Part shown: positions 15,116 through 22,596 of the stretch, one piece after another
Numbering within the stretch: position 1 is the stretch's first letter
Layout: every line of letters starts with the position of its first letter
From: Brevibacillus brevis NBRC 100599
Lineage (GTDB): Bacteria > Bacillota > Bacilli > Brevibacillales > Brevibacillaceae
Direction of reading: 5' to 3'
Length of the DNA: 64,000 bases
Assembly: GCF_000010165.1 (NCBI RefSeq)
Contig: NC_012491.1
Location: forward strand, 4,845,001 to 4,909,000
Program-made: the position numbers and the translations under genes
Notes under the pieces: generated by a model
Told to the model about the DNA's origin: nothing
Databases searched by the model: none
Seen by the model: only the letters and a program-made list of their open reading frames with translations

Positions 15116-16857
15116 CCTTTCTCCCCCTTGGCACTAGCTGTCAACAACCGATAAAATACGCCTTTTTGTGCAACGAGCTGTTCATAGGTACCCGTTTCTA
15201 CCAGTCGTCCCTGGTCCATTACCCAAATCCAATCCATGTCTCGCATCCAATGCAAGCGATGTGTGGCCAAAAATACGCGCCTGTCCCCCAACACCGACAA
15301 CATGGTCTGTTTGAGCTCCCATTCCGTTTCAATATCTAAGTGAGCAGTCGGCTCGTCGAGCAAAATCACTGGTCGGTTACCAAGCAGCGCACGTCCTAAT
15401 GCAACCCGCTGTGACTGTCCGCCACTTAACGTGCGTCCCCCTTCGCCAATGATTTCGTCACAGCCATTTGGCAAGCTGTCCACCAGCTCTCCCAGACCGA
15501 CATCACGAATCACCTGCTCCACCTGTTCCTGCGTCGCTTCCGGTTCATAGAAGCGAATGTTATCCGTCAACGATTGATTGAATAAATACGGATGCTGTGG
15601 AATGTAAGCGATTTGCCGCTGCCACTCCTGCTTCGCATCCCACGAAATGGGTTGACCATTTACTTGTATCACGCCAGCTTCGGGTTCAGAAAAGCCGCCT
15701 AGCACTCCGAGAAGGGTTGATTTTCCTGCCCCGCTCGCCCCTACAATGCCCACTCTTCTCCTATTGCTGCCCAATTCCGCGGATACCTCACCCAGTACCT
15801 GTCTGCCATCCTCACCGACGACCCGAATATCGGACAAGGTAATCGTTCCATTCCATACACCTGTCACAGATGTCTGACTAACCGTTACTTCCGGTTCCGC
15901 CTTATGTTCATCTGTAGCGGCCCTATCGATAATGGTACGAATCGTCTCCAGCGCTTCCTTGCCATCCAATGAGGCATGATAATCCGATCCAAGCATCCGT
16001 ACTGGCAAAAAGTATTCTGGTGCAAGAATCAGGATGACCAATGCCGTTTCAAAGCCAACGTTCCCTTCAATCAGCCGCAACCCAAGACCAACCGCCACAA
16101 ACGCAACTGACAGCATGCTGAAAAAGTCGAGTGCCAAAGAAGACAAGAAGGCCACGCGCAACGTTCGCATCGTAGCGGATCGATATTGATCGCTCACTCT
16201 TCCGACAGTCTCCCCGTGGTCTTTGCTGCGTCCCAAAAACCGGAGCGTCGCAAGCCCGCGGAGCGAATCGGTGAAATGATGGGAAAGCATTCGATACGAT
16301 CGCCATTGTTTGTCTGCCTGTTTACGCGCCGCCAGACCGAGAACGATAAAAAATCCGATGAGAACCGGCATCGTTACTATCAGGATTAGTCCAGAAATCA
16401 CATCTTGCCTGTAGACAAATGCCAGAAGCGGAAACGTAACAAAAACCATATCCAGCGTACGCGGAACAGACAACTCCAGGTAGGTACGTACACGATCTAC
16501 CCCTTCCAGAACAAGCGTAACAAGCTTTCCGCTTCCTTCACTGGCTGCAAAACGTGGACCACGCTCGAACAATCGGGATAGAACGCGCCCTTGCAAAGAC
16601 TCACTGGCAGCTTCTGCAAAACGGCCAGCGACTTTCTTTTGTAGCCAAACGATGGTATGGCGAGCGACTATCAGGACCAAAAACAGGGCAAGCGGCTGAT
16701 ACGCCATCTGAACCGTTTGACCTTCAAACAAGATCGCAATCGACTTCGCCAAAAACAAGGCCTGACCGATAATCGCCGCACTTTGCAGGAGGGAAAGACC
16801 GGCTAGCAGCAGCATAACCGGTCGGATTCCTTGTAAGCGGAACAATTCCTTGTCCAT
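15112..16857 (-). CDS. cydD: Thiol reductant ABC exporter subunit CydD
   Basis: 581 residues, fused permease-ATPase. Membrane domain to about residue 310; then Walker A GASGAGKSTLLG, signature LSGGQSQRVALGRAL and Walker B VILLDEPTAHLD. Partner of CydC in a heterodimeric exporter. The start codon overlaps the cydB stop by one base and the stop overlaps the cydC start, so the operon is tightly coupled. Confidence 0.93.
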   Translation of the reverse strand: MDKELFRLQGIRPVMLLLAGLSLLQSAAIIGQALFLAKSIAILFEGQTVQMAYQPLALFLVLIVARHTIVWLQKKVAGRFAEAASESLQGRVLSRLFERGPRFAASEGSGKLVTLVLEGVDRVRTYLELSVPRTLDMVFVTFPLLAFVYRQDVISGLILIVTMPVLIGFFIVLGLAARKQADKQWRSYRMLSHHFTDSLRGLATLRFLGRSKDHGETVGRVSDQYRSATMRTLRVAFLSSLALDFFSMLSVAFVAVGLGLRLIEGNVGFETALVILILAPEYFLPVRMLGSDYHASLDGKEALETIRTIIDRAATDEHKAEPEVTVSQTSVTGVWNGTITLSDIRVVGEDGRQVLGEVSAELGSNRRRVGIVGASGAGKSTLLGVLGGFSEPEAGVIQVNGQPISWDAKQEWQRQIAYIPQHPYLFNQSLTDNIRFYEPEATQEQVEQVIRDVGLGELVDSLPNGCDEIIGEGGRTLSGGQSQRVALGRALLGNRPVILLDEPTAHLDIETEWELKQTMLSVLGDRRVFLATHRLHWMRDMDWIWVMDQGRLVETGTYEQLVAQKGVFYRLLTASAKGEKG

Positions 16858-17870
16858 TAGTACTCCAAATGATCCTTTTCAGTGACTCGTTTGTGGAAAA
16901 CGAAGTAGCTCCAAGCCTGATAGGCTAGCACAAACGGTAAAAGCACTGCTGCAACAATGGTCATTGCTTTTAACGTGTATGGACTCGAAGCAGCATTATA
17001 AAGGGTCAAATCAAACGCACTATCAATCGTGCTGACCATCACCCGTGGGAACAAACCGATAAACATCGAGACGAACGTCAACAGGATCATCGCACCTGTC
17101 ATCCCGAAAGCCCAGCCTTCTCTGCCTTGTCTCAAGTAGTGACGAGCCAGTACAAAAGCGATAACACCTAAGAGTACCGCTACTGTCAACAATACACCCT
17201 GCCGCTCAAACAGATCCGTTACCATGAATGTCCACCCTACAAGCACTGCCATGAGAACCGCCTGCATCGGTAACAGCTTTGCTGCCAGTACACGTGATTT
17301 TTCACGCAGCTCGCCCACAGTGCGCAGCGAGATAAAGTTCAGACCGTGCAACAAGCATAGTCCTGTAACTGTCACACCTGCCCACAACGAGTATCCATTC
17401 ACAATATCAGAGAAGCCCGCAGTCATTTCCATATTCTGATCAATCGGCACACCCTTCACCAAGCTGGCAAACACCATTCCGAACAACATCGGCGGGACAA
17501 AGCTTCCAATCAGAATCGCTGCGTCCCACGTCTTTTTCCAAGCCTCGCCTTTCCCTTTGCCTCTAAATTCAAAGGCTACCCCTCGCCCAATCAACGCAAG
17601 CAGAATCAGCGTAAGCACGAGATAATATCCGCTAAACATCGTGGAATACCACTCTGGAAACGCTGCGAACATCGCACCAGCGGCTGTAATCAGCCACACT
17701 TCATTGGCATCCCAGAACGGGCCAATCGTATTGATCAGAACCCGGGTTTGCAAATCATTTCGTGATAGCAGGCGTGTCGCCATGCCGACCCCAAAGTCGA
17801 ACCCTTCGAGAAAGAAAAATCCGGTAAACAGTACGGCAATGAGCAGGAACCACAGTTCATTAAGCTCCAT
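16857..17870 (-). CDS. cydB: Cytochrome bd ubiquinol oxidase subunit II
   Basis: 337 residues from ATG at 17870, which has AAGGAG eight bases upstream; GTG at 17879 is in frame but too close to that site. Eight to nine membrane helices. N-terminus MELNELWFLLIAVLFTGFFF then EGFDFGVGMATR is canonical. Structural partner of CydA in the high-affinity quinol oxidase. Overlaps the cydA stop by 11 bp. Confidence 0.95.
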   Translation of the reverse strand: MELNELWFLLIAVLFTGFFFLEGFDFGVGMATRLLSRNDLQTRVLINTIGPFWDANEVWLITAAGAMFAAFPEWYSTMFSGYYLVLTLILLALIGRGVAFEFRGKGKGEAWKKTWDAAILIGSFVPPMLFGMVFASLVKGVPIDQNMEMTAGFSDIVNGYSLWAGVTVTGLCLLHGLNFISLRTVGELREKSRVLAAKLLPMQAVLMAVLVGWTFMVTDLFERQGVLLTVAVLLGVIAFVLARHYLRQGREGWAFGMTGAMILLTFVSMFIGLFPRVMVSTIDSAFDLTLYNAASSPYTLKAMTIVAAVLLPFVLAYQAWSYFVFHKRVTEKDHLEY

Positions 17871-19275
17871 AACGTTCACTCCTTACACGATCAAATGGAT
17901 CCTGAAGCTGCAAATCCTCTACTTCCTCATGACCATCCAATTCCGGTCCTTTTTTGGCCACACGAGCAAACAGATAAGCCAAGAGGCACAGCAGGATGAG
18001 ATAAATCGTCGTGAAGGCGATGAGAGAGAACCATACCGCTCCTGTGCTAATGCTTGGGGAAACCGAATCTTCAACACGCAACAGCCCAAATACCGTCCAT
18101 GGCTGACGACCTACCTCCGTCATGATCCACCCCGCTGAGTTTGCGATGAATGGCAACGAGATACCCGCAACCATCAGCTGCATGAATCGCTTATTTGGCT
18201 GTTCCAGCTTTTTGCGTAAAGCGAGATATGCCCCGTACAAAGCCAGTAAAATCATCGCACTACCGCCCGCCACCATGATGCGGAAGCTCCAGAAGGTCGT
18301 CCGAACTGGTGGGATGTAGTTTCCTGGACCGTAGGTTTTCTCATACTCTGCCTGCAATTCCAGCATGCCCGGTACAGAACCTGAAAGCGAGTTGTACGTC
18401 AAAACGCTAAGCAAGTAAGGAATTTTTATTTCAAAGCCGTTTTCTTGTTTTTCTGGATCAATCGTTGCAAAAACCGTCCAGGGAGCTGGGTCAGCGCTTG
18501 TTTTCCACAGCCCTTCACTCGCTGCCATTTTCATCGGTTGGGTAGCAACCAAATACTGTGCCTGACCATGACCAAATTGAGCAATAGCGAGCGAGGAAAT
18601 CAATGCGACCACGATCGCAATTTTGAAAGATTGCACAAAGAATGTAACATCTTGTTTTTTCAACAGCTTCCAAGCACTGATACCTGCTACCAGGAAGGCA
18701 CCTGTCGCAATTGCCGCAAATACGGTATGCGGGAATTCATATAGTAATTGTCCATTGGTAAGAAGAGCAAAGAAATCGACCATCTCTGCACGTCCGTTAT
18801 TGATAGCGAAGCCAACTGGCTGCTGCATGAACGAGTTGGCTGCCAGAATCCAAAGAGCCGAAAGAATCGTTCCGATGGATACGAGCCAAATACATGCGAG
18901 ATGCACACCTTTGGACAAACGATCCCAACCAAACACCCATAGTCCAATAAAAGTCGATTCGAGGAAAAATGCTAAGAGGGCCTCAATCGCTAGTGGTGTC
19001 CCAAATACGTCACCGACGAATCGTGAGAAATCAGACCAGTTCATCCCAAATTGGAACTCCTGCATAATCCCTGTCACAATCCCGACAGCAAAATTGATGA
19101 GCAAAAAGGTTCCCCAAAACTTGGCCATCTTTTTGTACAAATCATTCTTTTTTACTACATACATCGTTTCCATAATGGCTACCAATAAAGACAGCCCAAT
19201 GGAAATCGGCACAAAAACAAAATGAAAGATCGTTGTTATCGCAAATTGAAGTCGTCCCAAATCCACTATGTCCAT
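17860..19275 (-). CDS. cydA: Cytochrome bd ubiquinol oxidase subunit I
   Basis: 471 residues from ATG at 19275 (AAAGGGA upstream; TTG at 19281 is the alternative). Haem ligands: His at about 18 in TTIFHFVFVPISIG, and the His in LLYEFPHTVFAAIATG; the quinol-side GWIMTEVGRQPW motif is present. It is about 50 residues shorter than E. coli CydA, consistent with the short Q-loop form of Bacillus/Geobacillus. First gene of cydABDC; the promoter -10 lies between two Rex boxes. Confidence 0.96.
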   Translation of the reverse strand: MDIVDLGRLQFAITTIFHFVFVPISIGLSLLVAIMETMYVVKKNDLYKKMAKFWGTFLLINFAVGIVTGIMQEFQFGMNWSDFSRFVGDVFGTPLAIEALLAFFLESTFIGLWVFGWDRLSKGVHLACIWLVSIGTILSALWILAANSFMQQPVGFAINNGRAEMVDFFALLTNGQLLYEFPHTVFAAIATGAFLVAGISAWKLLKKQDVTFFVQSFKIAIVVALISSLAIAQFGHGQAQYLVATQPMKMAASEGLWKTSADPAPWTVFATIDPEKQENGFEIKIPYLLSVLTYNSLSGSVPGMLELQAEYEKTYGPGNYIPPVRTTFWSFRIMVAGGSAMILLALYGAYLALRKKLEQPNKRFMQLMVAGISLPFIANSAGWIMTEVGRQPWTVFGLLRVEDSVSPSISTGAVWFSLIAFTTIYLILLCLLAYLFARVAKKGPELDGHEEVEDLQLQDPFDRVRSERYGA

Positions 19276-19356
19276 GTACAAGATCCCTTTCTATTCGCGT
19301 TTTGGCCTTTATGTACCAGAATTATATCTGTGGGGAAACCGGCATACATGACGACT

Positions 19357-19374
19357 TTGTGAAAAACATCACAA
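19357..19374. promoter_or_regulatory. Rex operator 1 (cydA)
   Basis: TTGTGA-AAAACA-TCACAA, a perfect match to the Rex consensus TTGTGA-N6-TCACAA. About 80 bp upstream of the cydA start, immediately downstream of the -10 box. Confidence 0.92.
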
Positions 19375-19379
19375 TTATA
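19374..19379 (-). promoter_or_regulatory. -10 box of the cydABDC promoter
   Basis: TATAAT on the minus strand, exactly bracketed by the two Rex boxes. The -35 (AATTAT at 19397-19402, 17-bp spacer) is weak. Confidence 0.65.
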
Positions 19380-19396
19380 CGTGAAAAAATTCACAA
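19379..19396. promoter_or_regulatory. Rex operator 2 (cydA)
   Basis: ACGTGA-AAAAAT-TCACAA: one half perfect, the other differing in two bases. Starts 22 bp from operator 1, about two helical turns, so two Rex dimers could bind on one face and cover the -10 and spacer. Confidence 0.85.
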
Positions 19397-19556
19397 ATAA
19401 TTCTCTCTCCTGTAACCCCCTTTTCGCATTCATCTTCGTGAGAGAGTTTTTTGATTTACCCAGTATATCTCCGGTCATGTGTCATTGTAGCAGGACTTTT
19501 GACCCTAGAGGGTGTCTGATTCGTTACATGATTTTTAACACTCTGTGACGGCACAT
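19397..19556. other. Gap between cydA control region and next terminator
   Basis: No gene seen. CTCTCTC (from about 19404) and GAGAGAG followed by TTTTTTG (to about 19453) could form a long-loop hairpin on the plus strand, but no plus-strand gene precedes it. Otherwise featureless. Confidence 0.4.
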
Positions 19557-19584
19557 AGAAAAATGGGCCCTGTATTAGGCCCAT
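19557..19584 (-). terminator. Terminator of the ECF sigma operon
   Basis: Minus strand: ATGGGCC, 8-base loop region, GGCCCAT, then TTTTTC. 84 bp after the stop of the membrane partner gene. Confidence 0.7.
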
Positions 19585-19668
19585 CTTGAGTGGAATACCT
19601 AGACGATCACCGACCTCGAAAAGCAATCGAAGTCAGTGTGCCGCGGTACGTGGTTAAGTAATAACTGC

Positions 19669-20403
19669 TTATTTTTTAATAGTGAAGGATTTGATGATGT
19701 TGCCAAGGGTCGTAGTATCAAGGTCCTTCTGATGGTACAGCTCAACCGTAAATCCTTCATGCTCCCAAATCACGATTCCGTTAGCGAAATATACCTTTTT
19801 CCCGCCAATGGTTTCGATCTTGACACCCTCTGTCGTGTTGATGCCGTTTTCGCCACCCTTTGAAATCAAGAAGGAAATAAACTCTTCCTCTTTTTCATAC
19901 TGAACTTCTACCATACCCTCGGCTTGAATGAGGGTGTTGTAATTGGAATAATGCTCTGGCATCCATGTCGGTGCGGGAAAGTCCATTTTGCTAGCTGCGC
20001 GTGCTTCTTCCAATGTCATCTGTGGGTGTTCCTTTAGTTCTATAGGTGTATTGCTTCCTTGGGTATTGGACTGTGTAGCAGGCAGCTCTTTATCGTATTG
20101 GGTAATTTCCATGTTCCCCACCTGAAAGCGTGCCAAGATCGTCTGGAGCATTCCTTGGGCAAACGACGTAGTCGAGAATGCACCTAACAGGCAAACAACA
20201 GCAACAGCACTAACTGTGGCGGCTTTCCATTTATTCATTTTCATATAAATCCCGTCCTTTTCATGTAGTTGTATGTTTCCTGATTCCAATTTGAATTTCA
20301 ACCGATTGTATATGTTGACTTTTGGAGTGGCGTCATCCAGCTCCAGATCAGTAAGCAAGTCGGTGAGTTCACGAAAATCGTCGAGATTATGCTTACTCTT
20401 CAT
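19669..20403 (-). CDS. DUF4367-type membrane protein, probable sigma-factor partner
   Basis: 244 residues. A cytosolic N-terminal part (1-55) carries an LTDLLTDLELDDATPKVNIY segment; one membrane helix follows (about 59-80, KWKAATVSAVAVVCLLGAF); the outer domain resembles DUF4367: ASKMDFPAPTWMPEHYSNYN, VQYEKEEEFISFLISKGG, VWEHEGFTVELYHQ. It overlaps the end of the ECF sigma gene by 11 bp, so the two are co-translated. By position and topology it is likely an anti-sigma or sensor for that sigma factor; it lacks a clear zinc HxxxCxxC anti-sigma motif. Confidence 0.8.
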   Translation of the reverse strand: MKSKHNLDDFRELTDLLTDLELDDATPKVNIYNRLKFKLESGNIQLHEKDGIYMKMNKWKAATVSAVAVVCLLGAFSTTSFAQGMLQTILARFQVGNMEITQYDKELPATQSNTQGSNTPIELKEHPQMTLEEARAASKMDFPAPTWMPEHYSNYNTLIQAEGMVEVQYEKEEEFISFLISKGGENGINTTEGVKIETIGGKKVYFANGIVIWEHEGFTVELYHQKDLDTTTLGNIIKSFTIKK

Positions 20404-20977
20404 AACGGAAGCCCCCTTTTTGCAATTCCATTTGCAGCTTTTTCAAGCATCTGTAGAGCACGACGCCAATATTTGAACCACTCACACCAAGCAGTTCTGC
20501 GATTTCTGCGTTTTTAAGACCAGCCGCATATTTCATGGCGATAATATTGCGTTCCTTGTCACTCAGCTTCGTCAGCGCTTGAAATAAGGCTTGATGATTG
20601 TCGTCGCGGATCACGATGTCCTCCGGTGACGACTTCGGCAAGACCAAATTCAGAATCGAATCCAATGAAAAGCTGATTCTTTTTTTCTGTGAGCGGAAGT
20701 AATCTGTCACCGCGTTTCTAGCGATCGCAAACAACCAGACCTCAAAGTTTGATTTATCCGGCGAGAAGCTGCTGTATTTTGAAATCACCATTTCAAACAC
20801 ATGACTGCATATTTCTTCCGCTGTGTAGTGATTATTGATACGATAGCAAATATATTTGTAGACGCGCTTATAGTACGCCCCATAAATGTGGGTAAAAGTT
20901 TCGGTCGACATGCCTTCCACTTGCTTTTCGTGTTCTTCTGTTTGGCAGATGCCTGTGTTCACTGGGGCAATCTCCAA
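20393..20977 (-). CDS. ECF-family RNA polymerase sigma factor
   Basis: 194 residues, TTG start behind GGGAGGGGAAG. Region 2: YKRVYKYICYRINNHYTAEE, then FEVWLFAIARNAVTDYFRSQ, the -10 recognition helix. Region 4: LTKLSDKERNIIAMKYAAGL followed by KNAEIAELLGVSGSNIGVVL, the -35 recognition helix. Envelope-stress type sigma factor controlled by its membrane partner downstream. No promoter of matching type could be assigned upstream. Confidence 0.9.
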   Translation of the reverse strand: MEIAPVNTGICQTEEHEKQVEGMSTETFTHIYGAYYKRVYKYICYRINNHYTAEEICSHVFEMVISKYSSFSPDKSNFEVWLFAIARNAVTDYFRSQKKRISFSLDSILNLVLPKSSPEDIVIRDDNHQALFQALTKLSDKERNIIAMKYAAGLKNAEIAELLGVSGSNIGVVLYRCLKKLQMELQKGGFRYEE

Positions 20978-21105
20978 CTACTTCCCCTCCCTTCTGGATG
21001 GAATAAACAAATTGCGCAATTTGTTTGGTTGTGAGCCTCACGATAGTTAATACGGCAAAAGTAGAAATGTATTAACAACGTTTTTCAAGGATCGGAGGAA
21101 ATAAC

Positions 21106-21501
21106 GTGTGGATACCCTATGAAGAAATAAGGAGACACCCCGCTGATTTTCGGGTGAAGTATCGATTTTACTCGGAAAATGAAGGCGGGAGAAAGTCGAC
21201 ACCGTTTCAAGGCTATCGAAGTGATTTTTCTTACGAGGGGGATGACATAAGCATAACAGGCATCTTTGCCATCCATCCTGAATTTGAGGATGATCACGGA
21301 GAAATCATTTTAGATAACACAAGCCCTGTTCCTACAGAAGGAACTGCACGCATGTGGATCCTTTTCCCCCATATGCGTAAAGAGGTCCACACAAAAAGAA
21401 TGGAGCTTGGCGTGATCGGATATTTTATGGAAGGCCCGAAAAGAGTAGCGGTAGTCGAAACAATAGAAATAATCGGCCTGCATTTAAATCCACACTCGTA
21501 A
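21106..21501 (+). CDS. EF-Tu domain III-like orphan protein
   Basis: 131 residues, GTG start preceded by GGAGG (21094-21098). It aligns by eye with the last beta-barrel domain of elongation factor Tu: ENEGGRKSTPFQGYRSDFSY corresponds to EF-Tu EEGGRHTPFF.NYRPQF, and ELGVIGYFMEGPKRVAVVET to the closing strands (LRFAIREGGRTVGAGVV). No GTPase domain is present. Function unknown; similar stand-alone proteins occur in Bacillales as far as I recall. Divergent from the ECF sigma gene. Confidence 0.7.
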   Translation: MWIPYEEIRRHPADFRVKYRFYSENEGGRKSTPFQGYRSDFSYEGDDISITGIFAIHPEFEDDHGEIILDNTSPVPTEGTARMWILFPHMRKEVHTKRMELGVIGYFMEGPKRVAVVETIEIIGLHLNPHS

Positions 21502-21542
21502 AATGCATCTGATCTTGGAGGTAAACAAATGACGGAAAAAAA

Positions 21543-21574
21543 AGCAGGCTGTCAACGAATGACATCCTGCTTTT
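21543..21574. terminator. Bidirectional terminator
   Basis: AGCAGG.TGTCA pairs with TGACA.CCTGCT around a 5-base loop. On the minus strand it is followed by eight T, on the plus strand by TTTT, so it serves the pentapeptide gene from the right and the EF-Tu-like gene from the left. Confidence 0.8.
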
Positions 21575-21580
21575 GGTTCA

Positions 21581-22444
21581 TTATTTAGCCCAATGCGATG
21601 GACGGGTGAACGATGGTGGCAGCTTGGTGCTTGCATCGCCCTTCGCCGCGTTGAGCTGAACCTGCGTGAGAAACAACGTCTCCGTCAAGTTCGCTCCGCT
21701 CACGTCTGAATCGCGAAAATCAGCACCAATGAGGTCAGCTCCCCGCAAATCTGCTCCTCTCAGATCAGCAGCAATCAAATAAGCACCGCGCAATTGGGCT
21801 CCTCGCAAATCAGCGCCTTTGAGCTTGGCACCGATGAGATCAGCGCCTCGACCGTAGGACTTTCCTTGCTTGCCCCCTTTGTACTTGGCAACAGCGTCCT
21901 TGCGTACCAGTTCACTTGTCCGTAGCAATAGTTCGTTAACTTTTGCTCGATGAAGAGCGACGTCCAGCTTCAGGATGGCCTCGGGACTCTGATCCGCCAA
22001 GCGCTGTGTCTCCTCCAAAGCTTCCTGCAACGCGGGATGGAGGGACTGGGCAGCTTCCTTGGTCAACGCCTCCGTCATATACCAGAGAAGCTCATGAAGC
22101 TGCCACACGATCGGAAATACTTCGTACATTTGTTTCGCTGATCCGGGTTCTTTACGCCAATCTTGGCCCCCATAAGTGACTTGAGACACCTTTTGACCCG
22201 CTCCAAAACAATCGTAGACCGTACAACCGCGAAAGCCGATGTCTCTCAGCTTTGTGTGAACACCACACCGGAAGTCTGCCTGTAAGTTACTACAGGGCTT
22301 GCCTGCGTCTTTATTGATAGCAAAGTCAGAGGAAGCAGCAAAAGGCAATGCCACACAGCACAAGCCAAAGCAGCTTTCACAGTCACCTTGAAGATGACCG
22401 CGACTGTTATTGTTAGATTGGATGTGTTCTTGATGCGTAGCCAT
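21581..22444 (-). CDS. Pentapeptide-repeat protein with Cys-rich N-terminal domain
   Basis: 287 residues from ATG at 22444 (AGGAGG nine bases upstream). The N-terminal 75 residues contain GDCESCFGLCCVALPF, GKPCSNL, FRCGVH, RGCTVYDCFGAG: a CxxCxxxCC-type cluster as in zinc/iron-binding YkgJ-like domains. A helical middle region (about 100-200) is followed by about eleven pentapeptide repeats (ADLIGAKLKGADLRGAQLRG onward), forming a right-handed quadrilateral helix. DNA-mimic or scaffold roles are known for other pentapeptide proteins, but none can be assigned here. Confidence 0.85.
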   Translation of the reverse strand: MATHQEHIQSNNNSRGHLQGDCESCFGLCCVALPFAASSDFAINKDAGKPCSNLQADFRCGVHTKLRDIGFRGCTVYDCFGAGQKVSQVTYGGQDWRKEPGSAKQMYEVFPIVWQLHELLWYMTEALTKEAAQSLHPALQEALEETQRLADQSPEAILKLDVALHRAKVNELLLRTSELVRKDAVAKYKGGKQGKSYGRGADLIGAKLKGADLRGAQLRGAYLIAADLRGADLRGADLIGADFRDSDVSGANLTETLFLTQVQLNAAKGDASTKLPPSFTRPSHWAK

Positions 22445-22516
22445 AGTAATGATCCTCCTGGAAAAAAACACGATTCTCTCGCGTGTGGCGAAAAGAATCG
22501 TGCTACTTTAACCTGT

Positions 22517-22596
22517 GAAAAACATCTCGATGTTTTTCATAAAACAGAATGTGACCGCTTGCGGTCTTCAAATAAACGGTCAATACCGTTTATTTG
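22517..22596 (+). repeat. Three-palindrome element, copy 1
   Basis: Palindrome A GAAAAACATC-TC-GATGTTTTTC (22517-22538), 14-base spacer, palindrome B GACCGC-TT-GCGGTC (22553-22566), then C CAAATAAACGGT-CAAT-ACCGTTTATTTG (22569-22596; arms of 12). The SpoIIP-like gene's stop codon lies inside arm C. The reverse complement of copy 2 at 49496-49571 matches in order and spacing. Confidence 0.85.

Noticed and set aside
21029-21043. TTGTGAGCCTCACGA upstream of the ECF sigma gene as a Rex site
   Set aside because: The half sites are only three bases apart rather than six, and the right half is imperfect.
21529-21588. 19-codon reading frame with GGAGG seven bases before its ATG
   Set aside because: Its codons are the bidirectional terminator stem (21543-21574), and it runs into the stop of the pentapeptide gene; the coding frame is probably accidental.
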